The notes beneath the pieces were generated by a model. The model saw only the letters and a program-made list of their open reading frames with translations, was not told where the DNA came from and made no database searches. This document shows, piece after piece, positions 30,201 to 34,467 of a stretch of 64,000 nt of DNA. The DNA is from Gordionus sp. m RMFG-2023 (Eukaryota; Nematomorpha; Gordioida; Chordodea; Parachordodidae), in contig NC_088777.1 in assembly GCF_954871325.1 (NCBI RefSeq), positions 12,501,366 to 12,565,365 on the forward strand, given 5' to 3'. The position numbers and the translations under genes are program-made. Positions within the stretch are counted from its first letter, which is position 1, and the number at the start of each line of letters is the position of its first letter.

Positions 30201-33096
30201 ATATTAAAATAATAAAAAACATTATTCAAAAGTAGATAATTTTACAATTGATTAAAAATGGAAGAATTTACTACAAACAAAATATTGAGGAATAAAATTA
30301 AATTATATAAAAAAAGAATATATTGATGAAAATAAAATTAATATGAAATTATAAAATCTGAAGTTCATACATATAAAATTTTGATAATAACAGAATCCAA
30401 ATTGTACTTTATGAATAAAATTATTGAACCAAAGATTTATGGTAAAGATTATAATATAATATTTGAATTGAGGATGAAAGGATTCATATTCAAAAATTCT
30501 TTGAGATTACTTCTGGATAAACATATTGAAATTATAAATAATTGATTAAAATATAAAACGCATAAATCATATTCTTATTTATTTATGGATTAATAATTAC
30601 AGCTGCCACAATGATAGAAATACAAAGTGGAAGATTTGATGTTTGAAATAAATACATATTTTTTTATATAATAATCATATAATATAATAATCTTTTTCTC
30701 CTTATATGTATCTTACTTGAATAATGATATATAAAATGATAAAATATTAAGTGAGATATAAAGTTCTCGAGGTTACTTATATTGATTCATAACATAATGA
30801 ATGAATATATAAATTATCTTCATAACTAAATAATATTTTAATATTATTAAATAAAAACAAGCATGTGGGATTAAAAGCTAGAGAGCTATGAATTAGAGTT
30901 AATGAAAGGTTTGAGAAATATGGGTTATTAATACTTGTCAAATCTAACAGGTCATGTGATTAAAAATAAATTCCTTGATACCTTAATCTATATATTTATA
31001 GAATGAAAAAAGGAACGAATCATTTTTACCTTCACTTATTCCTTTAAAAAATAAAAATAAACCTTTTTAAATTTATTTTTCATAGAAATGAGTGTACCAA
31101 AAATATAATAAATTATAGTTTATTATGCGATTACTTATGAAAATTGGATTGAATGGGTTTTTAAATGATATTCGACAGATCATATTTTTTTAAACAGATA
31201 ATATAGGTGCCTATCCATTATATCGGACAGCCCTATATCAAAATAGCTGCTGGTATCAATCGAACATTAATTTCATTGAAGATTAACACTACCACATTAT
31301 AATTTCACCATACATTTTTACGAGGCATTACAAAATATACCCTTAATGCCCCTTAATTTAAATCATGGAAATAATTATTTTCACATTGCCGCCTTATTTT
31401 ACATTAATTACATGCCATAAATTACAATAATCACGTTAAAAATTATAATTTATTAATTATATCTTGAGGAATATGAAATTTTGTTTATATTGTTCCTATA
31501 GATGCCCCTACAGCTCGGGTCAACGGGCATGGACTTAATCCCATTAGGATCCTTGGAAAAATAAATATGCATTGGTGTATCACATGGGTGCCCACAGAGA
31601 GGGGGTGGGTACATATTTTTTTTTGTTAAAGCTTTTTAGAAAATTAGTAATTAAATTTTTTGGTCATTAGCTGGCTACGACTATTATGGAACGGAACTAA
31701 TGTATTCCGGTGTAGAAGGAAGAATGCTAGAGGTCGATATTTTTATGGGAATCATTTACTATCAAAGATTGCGACATATGGTGGCCGATAAATATCAGGT
31801 TAATTATAATATAATTTTTATAGAAGAAACTAAAGGAGAAATTAAAAGGATGAACGAAAGAAAGAGGAGATAAATAAAAAATAAAAAAAATATAAGAGTA
31901 ATAACGAATGATGAAGCTACCCTAACCCAAGGGAACAAAAAAATATTTCTTCTTTTTAAAAAAGATAACACATAAAACCATTGGCACTGTCTCATTCCTT
32001 TTCGAAAAGTCATCAGAAAAAAGGGAGGGAGGAAAGGAATGGATGAGCAAAGAGAAAAAGAACTAAAATAAAAAGTATCAATATTTTATTAAAGACTATA
32101 AAAAAGCCTAAAAATAGAAAGAAGGAAAAAAAACAATAAAAAGAAAAGTTAAAATTAAATAAATAAAAAGAAAAGTTAAAATGTAAAAAATAAATTTTTT
32201 TATAAAAAAATATAATAGGTTAGGACCACGGGCCCGGTTGATTCCCTAACTCATCAACCTTTGAAAGGCCGTAAAAGAGGTGGGGGTATAAGGTGTGGGG
32301 AAATGGAAAGAGACGCTTTGATATCCCACGGAACAACTTTCTTGCTTCAAGATAGACTCCTCAATTGCTCCGATATTTGCACTGGTTATACAATCTATAT
32401 TAAAACCATCTGAACTATTTTTGGCGATCTAGTTTGAAAATTGAGATTTATTTCCTCCGAATCCGTCTGATTATCTATTTTTATGTCCTGATTCAGTCTA
32501 CCTGTCTATGCAGGGCTATTAATAAACTAATAACATTAAATTAGAAGTTGTACTTTGACAAAAAATAATTAACATTTTTAGCAACATTTCTATAGTTCTT
32601 TTGTTATGTACCAATTATATATAAGTCCTTTTTACTTTAAGGCAAACCTTCAATTTAGTTTTGGGAAAGGACACTTTGCAACCAATTTAAAACATTTTTA
32701 TATTTTTAGGCTGGGTATTATAATTTATTATAGGAAAATCTTTAATCATAAGCCTTCGCTGATATATCGATTATAGTAAATTATGCAGTCTTCTGTTAAT
32801 ATATTTTTATACTTTTTTTAGTTCCAATATGTCCTAATTGCAAGAGTCTCATTACTACCAGCTTGGAACTTTCTACTCAGCAGAGGAGGGAACTCATCAA
32901 CAACAACTCATCAATCAAAAGGAAGAAGTCTTTCCTAGACTCCGGAAACGATTTCAACAAACCAGCCACTCTCAAATGCAAAATATGTCAAGCTAAACCC
33001 GTGATGGTCAAAATACCTTACGTGTTAAAGTATCTGACATACGAATTAATGGCGCTTAATTTGAAATTGGAGATAGAACTCAAGGATATATGTTGA
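89..33096 (+). CDS. POLR1B: RNA polymerase I second-largest subunit (POLR1B/RPA2), 5'-partial, 21 exons
   Basis: Second-largest subunit of nuclear RNA polymerase I, which transcribes pre-rRNA; it forms half of the active-site cleft. Exons seen, in order: 89-208, 252-395, 2161-2259, 3752-3847, 5277-5764, 7077-7274, 7438-7588, ~9015-9194, 9532-9741, 15968-16252, 16545-16700, 19365-19556, 19738-19821, 24209-24415, 26142-26483, 26817-27008, 27901-28057, 28969-29094, 31671-31798, 32218-32384, 32822-33096. Family motifs occur in the expected order: [74 protein letters not shown], and a C-terminal CxxC...CxxC zinc ribbon. All introns used are GT-AG, and phases agree at every junction except the one before 32218. 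MYQCQM plus the C-terminal form assign it to Pol I rather than Pol II or III. About 100 N-terminal residues lie outside. The visible ~1330 codons exceed the animal norm (~1130) because of charged insertions in exons 5, 7 and 10. Confidence 0.95.
252..395 (+). CDS. POLR1B: POLR1B exon (protrusion; [14 protein letters not shown])
   Basis: Forty-eight codons after a TTTTTAG acceptor, ending at TTT before GTAATA. It contains [14 protein letters not shown] and LIPRRNF, diagnostic of second-largest polymerase subunits. It follows the previous exon by an intron of only 43 bases. Confidence 0.95.
1290..1570. repeat. Degenerate minisatellite with TTCGCGATAA-like core
   Basis: About ten diverged copies of a unit built on TTCGCGAT plus A/T filler, roughly 25-30 bases apart (for example near 1447, 1478, 1508, 1526). 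The CGCG content stands out from the flanking AT-rich DNA. Function unknown; a small minus-strand open frame across it is a by-product of the period. Confidence 0.5.
1770..1972. mobile_element. MITE family A, copy 1
   Basis: About 203 bp with imperfect terminal inverted repeats: AGTAGTCTGTTAAACGGCTC at the left, and the reverse complement of AGTAGTGTCGTCAAATGGCTC-like sequence at the right, each followed inwards by (T)AAAAACG. The inner part (AATATTTTAGCC, AAGCCTCAAGATTTTGTTAA) recurs at six other places in the window. Non-coding. No convincing target duplication. Confidence 0.7.
2161..2259 (+). CDS. POLR1B: POLR1B exon ([10 protein letters not shown])
   Basis: Thirty-three codons, phase 0. 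It contains [11 protein letters not shown] and YTEYG, matching the Pol I version of this segment. The donor is TCA before GTGAGC; translation past the donor loses similarity. Confidence 0.9.
2397..2615. mobile_element. MITE family A, copy 2
   Basis: Begins near TAGTATTGTTAAAAAACCCG and ends CGGGCTTTTGAACAACACTA, with the shared core (AATATTATGTAAGCCTGGAAATT, then TTAAAAATCG). Same organisation as copy 1 with about 25-30 percent divergence by eye. Confidence 0.6.
3343..3603 (+). pseudogene. Decayed coding-like stretch, family unknown
   Basis: One plus-strand frame reads about 86 codons with only two stops, in a patch of higher GC than the flanks; segments such as [17 protein letters not shown] and [20 protein letters not shown] look protein-like. 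It lies in a POLR1B intron, is not part of POLR1B, and probably derives from a dead transposon or retrogene. I do not recognise the family. Confidence 0.3.
3752..3847 (+). CDS. POLR1B: POLR1B exon ([12 protein letters not shown])
   Basis: Thirty-two codons, phase 0, from an ATTAG acceptor to AAA before GTTTTA. It encodes [16 protein letters not shown] and LPLIPILK, the segment leading into the lobe. An hAT-type MITE starts about 55 bases downstream in the following intron. Confidence 0.88.
3894..4787. mobile_element. hAT-type MITE, CAGGGATCC family, copy 1 (with target duplication)
   Basis: Element 3902-4779 starts CAGGGATCCAAACCGAA and ends CGGTTTGGATCCCCG. It is flanked by an 8-bp near-duplication, CACCATTC (3894-3901) and CACCATAC (4780-4787). 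Terminal regions are made of repeated CGGTTCAGGTTCGG motifs; the centre is AT-rich and non-coding. The CAGGG ends and 8-bp duplication fit the hAT superfamily. A shorter relative lies at 53572-53992. Confidence 0.8.
5277..5764 (+). CDS. POLR1B: POLR1B exon (lobe, with insertion)
   Basis: 488 bases; starts at GCC after AACAAG and ends with phase 2 before GTAAAA. The first part ([17 protein letters not shown]) and the [12 protein letters not shown]...NMLRKYSL stretch align to the lobe. The remainder is about 80 residues longer than in vertebrates and rich in Lys, Arg, Glu and Asn, so it looks like a flexible insertion. Confidence 0.85.
6708..6980 (-). mobile_element. 5'-truncated LINE 3' end with 17-bp target duplication
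   Basis: Insert 6725-6963 on the minus strand encodes the C-terminal end of a non-LTR reverse transcriptase ([20 protein letters not shown], then DRQKWKRKI) and ends in a (GAA)n tail, seen as TTC repeats at 6725-6740. AGAGTATTTAATGAAAT is duplicated exactly at 6708-6724 and 6964-6980. Tail plus long duplication are the signature of target-primed reverse transcription. It sits in a POLR1B intron, antisense to the gene. A relative of the same LINE sequence is at 42005-44340. Confidence 0.9.
7077..7274 (+). CDS. POLR1B: POLR1B exon ([12 protein letters not shown])
   Basis: 198 bases between ACACAG and GTTATA, phase 2 at both ends. Contains [20 protein letters not shown] and [18 protein letters not shown], a well conserved Pol I segment of the lobe. 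Confidence 0.95.
7438..7588 (+). CDS. POLR1B: POLR1B exon (lobe helix plus acidic/lysine linker)
   Basis: 151 bases from TCTCTAG to a consensus GTAAGT donor; joins in frame to the previous exon (phase 2) and ends phase 0. The first half continues the lobe helix. The second half is a repeat-like [17 protein letters not shown] linker with no counterpart in well known homologues. Confidence 0.85.
8058..8215. mobile_element. MITE family A, copy 3
   Basis: Carries the family core (CAATATTTTAGCTAAAAAATA, AAGCCTGGAGATTTTGTGAA, ATCTATTAACGAAATCTCAA) with eroded ends: TTAGTTAAAAGGCTC on the left and GGGTCAACACTA on the right. Confidence 0.6.
8641..8785. mobile_element. MITE family A, copy 4
   Basis: Ends TGTTGTTAAACTGC and GCCGTTTAACAACA are inverted repeats; the shared core is shortened (CTCAATATTTTAGC, AAGCCCGGAGAG, ATATCTGTTAACAAAATC). 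Confidence 0.6.
9015..9194 (+). CDS. POLR1B: POLR1B exon ([11 protein letters not shown])
   Basis: Ends CAA CAG before GTATAA. The end is certain from [15 protein letters not shown]; the start is not: AAG acceptors at 9014 and 9020 both keep phase 0. The pyrimidine-rich stretch at 8970-8999 supports either. The N-terminal part is a proline/lysine linker. Confidence 0.85.
9235..9345. mobile_element. Relic of hAT family B terminus
   Basis: TGTTGTTAAAAGTTACTTTTGAAAAG followed by short TAAC/GTTA motifs resembles the end and subterminal repeats of the hAT elements at 35345-36585 and 42524-43766. No coding sequence. Confidence 0.45.
9532..9741 (+). CDS. POLR1B: POLR1B exon (fork/hybrid-binding start; [13 protein letters not shown])
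   Basis: Seventy codons, phase 0, TTTAAG acceptor and AAG/GTTGTT donor. Contains [32 protein letters not shown], among the most conserved sequences of all second-largest subunits; it lies near the RNA-DNA hybrid. The next intron is the 6.2-kb one with two long palindromes. Confidence 0.97.
10115..10250. repeat. 36-bp minisatellite, about 3.5 copies
   Basis: Units built on AGGGTCTCTGCATATCGGCT with ACAAATTGATATACTG; the first two units differ at only a few positions, later ones are more diverged. The short open frame across it is repetitive and has no other support. Confidence 0.7.
10302..11717. mobile_element. Foldback element (long inverted repeat)
   Basis: A palindrome of about 1.4 kb. 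Left-arm landmarks TTGCCGATTTT, GGTCTTCTGACTAG (10384) and ATAGCACAAACGGACGAT recur reverse-complemented at the right (CTAGTCAGAAGACC at 11626, AAAATCGGCAA at 11707). The arms are ~690 bp, by eye 80-90 percent identical, around a short loop near 11035-11075. Each arm also contains two direct sub-repeats of ~160 bp (AACTTTATTTAAAATTAAT to GATTAACCGGAAT). No protein-coding region. It lies in the POLR1B intron 9742-15967. Confidence 0.85.
11890..12597 (+). CDS. Retroelement ORF1 (gag-like), left arm
   Basis: 235 codons from the ATG at 11890, the start matched exactly in the other arm; an upstream in-frame extension to 11776 lies mostly outside the repeat and is probably not translated. The N-terminal part contains a coiled-coil-like heptad stretch ([19 protein letters not shown]), followed by a Ser/Arg/Pro-rich linker, a helical domain around [19 protein letters not shown], and a basic tail ending SSQGKKRK. 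No zinc knuckle. Role inferred as a nucleocapsid-like protein from position before an RT ORF. Confidence 0.6.
   Translation: MVVTRNQDIAGSSQPPDNLLTPDNSLSVATDNMASITQAIQAISQQMQNMSTRMQAIEGARRERSPSNRSNMTSTPYIPPNRSRPQSPVLQLPVQQTPARPPPALLTIEEKVAKLHRNWAGVCIDLLEPRCKASERDRHELKHIKEVVDQITINTEPGIVDSRTKRVRILGLAIHWGWDTARLNDMSYQEKFLDSEEIKLAKEPFRARARGGPTTSYQRRPIRKEATSSQGKKRK
12518..13981 (+). CDS. Retroelement ORF2 with reverse-transcriptase domain (3'-truncated)
   Basis: Overlaps ORF1 in another frame; an internal Met at 12717 ([12 protein letters not shown]) is an alternative start. After an acidic Ser/Asn-rich leader, RT motifs follow in order: [47 protein letters not shown] and [11 protein letters not shown], then YLGLPIDL. 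The motif order and IDIKSAF resemble DIRS or LTR-type retroelements. The catalytic YxDD is YLDN here. RNase H and integrase or recombinase are absent, because the ORF ends near the start of the right arm. Confidence 0.7.
   Translation: MGGPQRHTKGDQSGRRRPPHRVRKGNKYPSPSNNVLSLPSSSLPTSPPPNTQRPFLGPPLHDQTEVMFPDYGSPVRRDETAQFPDWLKMVNRYLRELRHQLFSPDEGISSDDENNNNNNIPSLPELTPAGQPAAPEFDTPFFLSEDSGIPEWWIPNASTASWNSSSSGASEEASIISGHVDSIFSDGGDSGMPQVGSTAVPNLPGILNGIANVNTHVTFTDEQLQELPQLDISTARLTPGPLMSSFTRRVANRGFRPRLDTLKIANNEGHYFTHRHSHAISSRYRDIVQQMLAADVIIETDSTQLCSPLYIIPKANGSPRVISDFSETSKKFLHYPFKLKSIPLMSVNLHKAKFACKIDIKSAFFSIPLAHQVRKFFGFKIDNVYYAYKVLPMGASFSPYCLQSIILDACAKMVRKAYYNVYLDNILIYGESEFDVKWSTRSLRCTLEGWGLEISTEKSVLDPTPHITYLGLPIDLQNKTLSADNNT
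13935..14468 (-). pseudogene. Retroelement ORF2 start, right arm (truncated copy)
   Basis: The minus strand repeats the acidic leader of ORF2 from [12 protein letters not shown] almost exactly, then leaves the repeat and stops after a short unrelated tail (from about 13990). Differences from the left arm are few, such as Ser for Phe twice in the PAAPE region and Leu for His after IISG. Confidence 0.7.
14586..15293 (-). CDS. Retroelement ORF1 (gag-like), right arm
   Basis: Minus-strand 235-codon copy of the gag-like ORF, apparently identical in protein to the one at 11890-12597. Intact start and stop. Its preservation next to an inverted twin shows that the duplication is recent. Confidence 0.6.
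   Translation of the reverse strand: MVVTRNQDIAGSSQPPDNLLTPDNSLSVATDNMASITQAIQAISQQMQNMSTRMQAIEGARRERSPSNRSNMTSTPYIPPNRSRPQSPVLQLPVQQTPARPPPALLTIEEKVAKLHRNWAGVCIDLLEPRCKASERDRHELKHIKEVVDQITINTEPGIVDSRTKRVRILGLAIHWGWDTARLNDMSYQEKFLDSEEIKLAKEPFRARARGGPTTSYQRRPIRKEATSSQGKKRK
15375..15697. mobile_element. GGCCCGG-type hAT MITE, truncated (family C)
   Basis: Contains GGCCCGG-like motifs at 15354-15360 and ~15620 and ends GGCCGGGTTTGCAGATCTCTG, the terminal repeat of family C. The left end merges with the retroelement's outer arm boundary and appears lost. Confidence 0.45.
15968..16252 (+). CDS. POLR1B: POLR1B exon (lineage-specific segment)
   Basis: Ninety-five codons, phase 0, between TTGCCAG and GTATAA. 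It starts VVSSPTYF, in register with the conserved CxVV after the previous exon, then runs through a Ser/Asp/Lys-rich stretch ([19 protein letters not shown]) without close family similarity. Clean open frame and matching phases support it as a real exon carrying an insertion. Confidence 0.75.
16545..16700 (+). CDS. POLR1B: POLR1B exon ([13 protein letters not shown])
   Basis: Fifty-two codons, phase 0. [17 protein letters not shown] and [10 protein letters not shown] match the Pol I segment (YPVxLDGxxxGWV...LRxxK). The donor AGT/GTTAAA was chosen because it keeps phase 0 with the next exon. Confidence 0.9.
16701..19364. other. POLR1B intron, AT-rich, no gene recognised
   Basis: Between two certain exons. 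Small open frames here lack codon bias and similarity. Near 18080-18250 there are TAACTAGTTA-type motifs recalling hAT family B ends. Nothing else seen. Confidence 0.55.
19365..19556 (+). CDS. POLR1B: POLR1B exon ([17 protein letters not shown])
   Basis: Sixty-four codons from CCTATAG to AAA before GTTTGG. Contains [31 protein letters not shown] and [14 protein letters not shown], in the exact family order. The GTTTGG donor rather than the GTAGAG five bases downstream restores phase 0 with the next exon. Confidence 0.93.
19738..19821 (+). CDS. POLR1B: POLR1B exon (HQEL...[10 protein letters not shown])
   Basis: Twenty-eight codons, phase 0, AATTATAG acceptor and CAA/GTTAAA donor. HQEL and [14 protein letters not shown] match the conserved THxEL...SxxANxIPFxDxNQ segment. 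Confidence 0.93.
20300..20335. repeat. Poly-C tract
   Basis: An uninterrupted run of more than 15 C residues within AT-rich DNA. Such runs often mark transposon ends here, but no element boundary is evident. Length may be unreliable in assembly. Confidence 0.7.
20665..20840 (+). pseudogene. hAT transposase C-terminal remnant
   Basis: Fragments in shifting frames read SRWW and [18 protein letters not shown] with NKQKL after it, matching the hAT dimerisation region (SSxxSERNWS...HxKxRNRL). It is preceded by frameshifts and followed by an acidic stretch typical of the protein's tail. Clearly dead; located in a POLR1B intron. It is of a different hAT lineage from those at 35 kb and 63 kb. Confidence 0.65.
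21265..21818. repeat. Three copies of a hairpin-forming ~105-bp repeat
   Basis: Units at about 21267-21375, 21570-21680 and 21715-21815 begin AATTCGGCTAC and contain GAAGCACTAAC ... GTTAGTGCTTCC, an inverted repeat that closes a 40-50-base loop, then CGGCCA(T/A)CTTCACG in two of them. Spacers of 195 and ~35 bases differ. Non-coding; possibly ends of a small DNA transposon. Confidence 0.7.
22000..24208. other. POLR1B intron with GC-rich motif relics
   Basis: Mostly AT-rich and featureless. At 22790-23060 repeated short motifs (GCCCTGCCCGGATTAA, CAGGCCAG, GTCTGGCACGGGAC) look like an eroded family C MITE; another weak patch is at 23420-23530. No exon recognised. Confidence 0.45.
24209..24415 (+). 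CDS. POLR1B: POLR1B exon ([16 protein letters not shown])
   Basis: Sixty-nine codons, phase 0, TTTTTAG acceptor and ACC/GTAATA donor. [29 protein letters not shown] and [12 protein letters not shown] are hallmarks. MYQCQM is the Pol I form, where Pol II and III subunits differ. The helix continues directly into GYDMEDAM of the next exon. Confidence 0.97.
24416..26141. other. POLR1B intron with pyrimidine microsatellite and 15-bp tandem repeat
   Basis: No exon recognised. A (CT)n/(TTTC)n tract occupies about 25495-25560. TATCTATTGTGTTTT is repeated three times in tandem at 25971-26015, shortly before the next exon. Confidence 0.6.
26142..26483 (+). CDS. POLR1B: POLR1B exon (GYDMEDAM active-centre region)
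   Basis: 114 codons, phase 0, TTCTAG acceptor and GAG/GTAGGA donor. [19 protein letters not shown] lies beside the catalytic centre. [11 protein letters not shown] leads into the next exon. A central ~40-residue part ([13 protein letters not shown] and around) is longer than in vertebrates. Confidence 0.97.
26817..27008 (+). CDS. POLR1B: POLR1B exon (TPYYSYIN)
   Basis: Sixty-four codons, phase 0, ATCAAAG acceptor and AGG/GTATAA donor. [13 protein letters not shown] and the C-terminal IYIRIR, which continues into RNPSIGDK of the next exon, place it. Confidence 0.92.
27235..27756. mobile_element. MITE family A, copy 5, interrupted by a family C MITE
   Basis: The left half (CGCTCTATTTGAGCC to ATTTCATTAATAGATGTCC) and right half (GCTATCTATGAACAAAATATT to AATCGGTTCAAGTGGAGCG) form one family A copy. 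Between them lies a separate element, about 27347-27652, starting CTAGTGATTTGCATCG and ending TTGATTTGCAGATCTCTAG with GGCCCGGCCCG near its left end. This gives a relative age: A before C. Confidence 0.7.
27901..28057 (+). CDS. POLR1B: POLR1B exon ([12 protein letters not shown] catalytic region)
   Basis: 157 bases, phase 0 to phase 1, after a CATCACAG acceptor. [16 protein letters not shown] and [13 protein letters not shown] are the most diagnostic motifs of the family; the lysines of this region contact nucleotide and RNA near the active site. Confidence 0.98.
28605..28690. mobile_element. Transposon-end relic (CCTCTTCCCAGCAAAATTCTGG)
   Basis: AATAGTGACCCTCTTCCCAG with CAAAATTCTGGCTACGC recurs at 46889-46935 as AATAGTGATCCCCCTTCCCA with CAAAATCCTGGATACAC. 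The shared sequence has the look of a DNA-transposon terminus; the partner end was not found. Confidence 0.4.
28969..29094 (+). CDS. POLR1B: POLR1B exon ([10 protein letters not shown])
   Basis: 126 bases, phase 1 to phase 1, ACTAG acceptor and GTAATT donor. Encodes [24 protein letters not shown] and HHFSQLLSE, continuous with MTIG of the previous exon. Confidence 0.95.
29740..31060 (+). pseudogene. Probable decayed Copia-like retroelement
   Basis: Across many stops and frameshifts, plus-strand fragments recall Ty1/Copia polyproteins: [20 protein letters not shown] near 30020 resembles the gag segment LPxxYxxLxxxL...L, and [14 protein letters not shown] with VNERFEKYG near 30850-30930 resembles the RT motif around YGLKQAPRxW. 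AT bias is extreme. The whole lies in the POLR1B intron 29095-31670. Assignment is tentative. Confidence 0.35.
31671..31798 (+). CDS. POLR1B: POLR1B exon ([13 protein letters not shown])
   Basis: 128 bases, phase 1 to phase 0, TCATTAG acceptor and CAG/GTTAAT donor. [33 protein letters not shown] and DKYQ match the family. The next junction does not keep frame (see finding). Confidence 0.95.
32218..32384 (+). CDS. POLR1B: POLR1B exon ([11 protein letters not shown]), 5' junction out of frame by one base
   Basis: From AGG at 32222 the frame reads [32 protein letters not shown] and [11 protein letters not shown], the clamp-contacting C-terminal part. The only acceptor is AATAG at 32217, after which GTTTAGG would have to read GTT AGG; there is one T too many for the phase-0 upstream exon. 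Ends phase 1 at ACT G before GTTATA and joins correctly to the last exon. Confidence 0.88.
32822..33096 (+). CDS. POLR1B: POLR1B terminal exon (C-terminal zinc ribbon)
   Basis: From a TTTTTTAG acceptor to TGA at 33094-33096. CPNC and CKIC form the C-terminal zinc ribbon; [20 protein letters not shown] is the conserved final helix. The ribbon is split by an asparagine/serine/lysine-rich loop. Possible AATAAA polyadenylation signals lie about 130 bases downstream. Confidence 0.95.
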
Positions 33097-34467
33097 AAAC
33101 TTCTTATTTTATATATAATATAGAGATATTTTTTGTTATTATATATACAGTATATATAATATATGTTGTCGAAAACCTCGATTTAGATACTTTTTATAAA
33201 AAAAAGACCTAATCAAGATTTTAGTCAAAAATAAATAAATAGTCAATTTATAAAATAAAAGAATGCGTTATTAAATAGATCCATATGGAACATATGAAAC
33301 ACTTAAGTGATATTAGATTATGCTAAATACATTATTTGCTAAATTTGAAAAGAAGATAGCTAGTGGTGTATTGCTTTAAGATTTGGCAGGGAGGTAGGCT
33401 ACGATTTTTTTTTATATATTATCAAAAAAAATATATAGTATAAATTAAATACCACCGATATATATATATAAATATTTTCCATAAAATTCTTTTTCTTTGG
33501 GCTGTATATTTTTTTGAAAAGATTTCATTCGTCCGCAATGATTCCTTTCCAACATTTTGATACATGGATCTAGGATCCGATATTCAAGGTCCATTATTTG
33601 GCGAATTATTTACTCTTTAAACTCGCTCAAATATCTAAGGTTACCACAGAGTATAAGAAATTTTTCATTAGGAATATCTTCATCCATATATTGTCGAAGC
33701 CCAGCAATCGTTTCATATAATTTGAAGTTTTGGCAGAAATTTTTTATTTGTTTCTCGCCAAATTGATTTTTAGACCTATTTTTTTTAAGCAAAAAATAAT
33801 CTGAAAGAATTTCTAAAATAAAGGGAGTAATTTTATTTAAATCAGTTTATTCTCCTCTATAAAGCTATCCCTTAGACGGGACTACATAATTCTTTCTAAA
33901 AAAAATTGTAAATTGGTATATTTTAATTTTACATTTTTTGAATTTTTTTTAAAATAAAAGTGTAATTTCTGAATTTAGCAACATAATACACCATTGGAGA
34001 TGGCTTAATTATTATTAGTTAAAAAAAATTTGAATCATCAAATGCTTCTAAAATAGAGAAGACTGATTTGAAAATATTTATAGTGAGGAGTCATTGAAAA
34101 TTTAAGTTTTTACTTTTTTATTAGAAAGGATGCCTAAAAAAGGATAATGAAATTTATATTATAAAAATATAATAAGCGAATGTCTTGTATTATAATTTTC
34201 TATATTAAATTTTTAAGCGACTATAGTCATTGATTGTTTATGATATTTCTATAATATTTGAAAAAAAAACATTTCACCGAAATTCGATATACCTAATATA
34301 TAATGGCGAAATATAAAAAAAAACATTGAAAGTTGCAATTAAAATATCTCATGATTCTTTAGAAATATATTAAAATTTGAAATAAATATTTTTATAAATT
34401 TTGACCATTTTCACCGCGAACAAAGACGAAGAAATTAAATTTTAAAAAAATGTTTGAAAAACTTTAA
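33097..34467. other. Intergenic region between convergent genes
   Basis: Separates the POLR1B stop from the minus-strand gene below. AT-rich, with TATATA tracts near 33110-33170. One minus-strand stretch at 33610-33792 could be an exon (listed separately); otherwise nothing recognised. Confidence 0.6.
33610..33768 (-). CDS. Possible exon, unknown protein
   Basis: A minus-strand frame after an AAAATAG acceptor reads KNQFGEKQIKNF, ETIAGLRQYMDEDIPNEKF and ends LRYLSEFKE then stop. Composition is protein-like. It could be a 3' exon of the upstream unknown gene (which has an alternative GTTATA donor near its stop), but the phase does not fit simply. No family recognised. Confidence 0.25.
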   Translation of the reverse strand, partial: NQFGEKQIKNFCQNFKLYETIAGLRQYMDEDIPNEKFLILCGNLRYLSEFKE

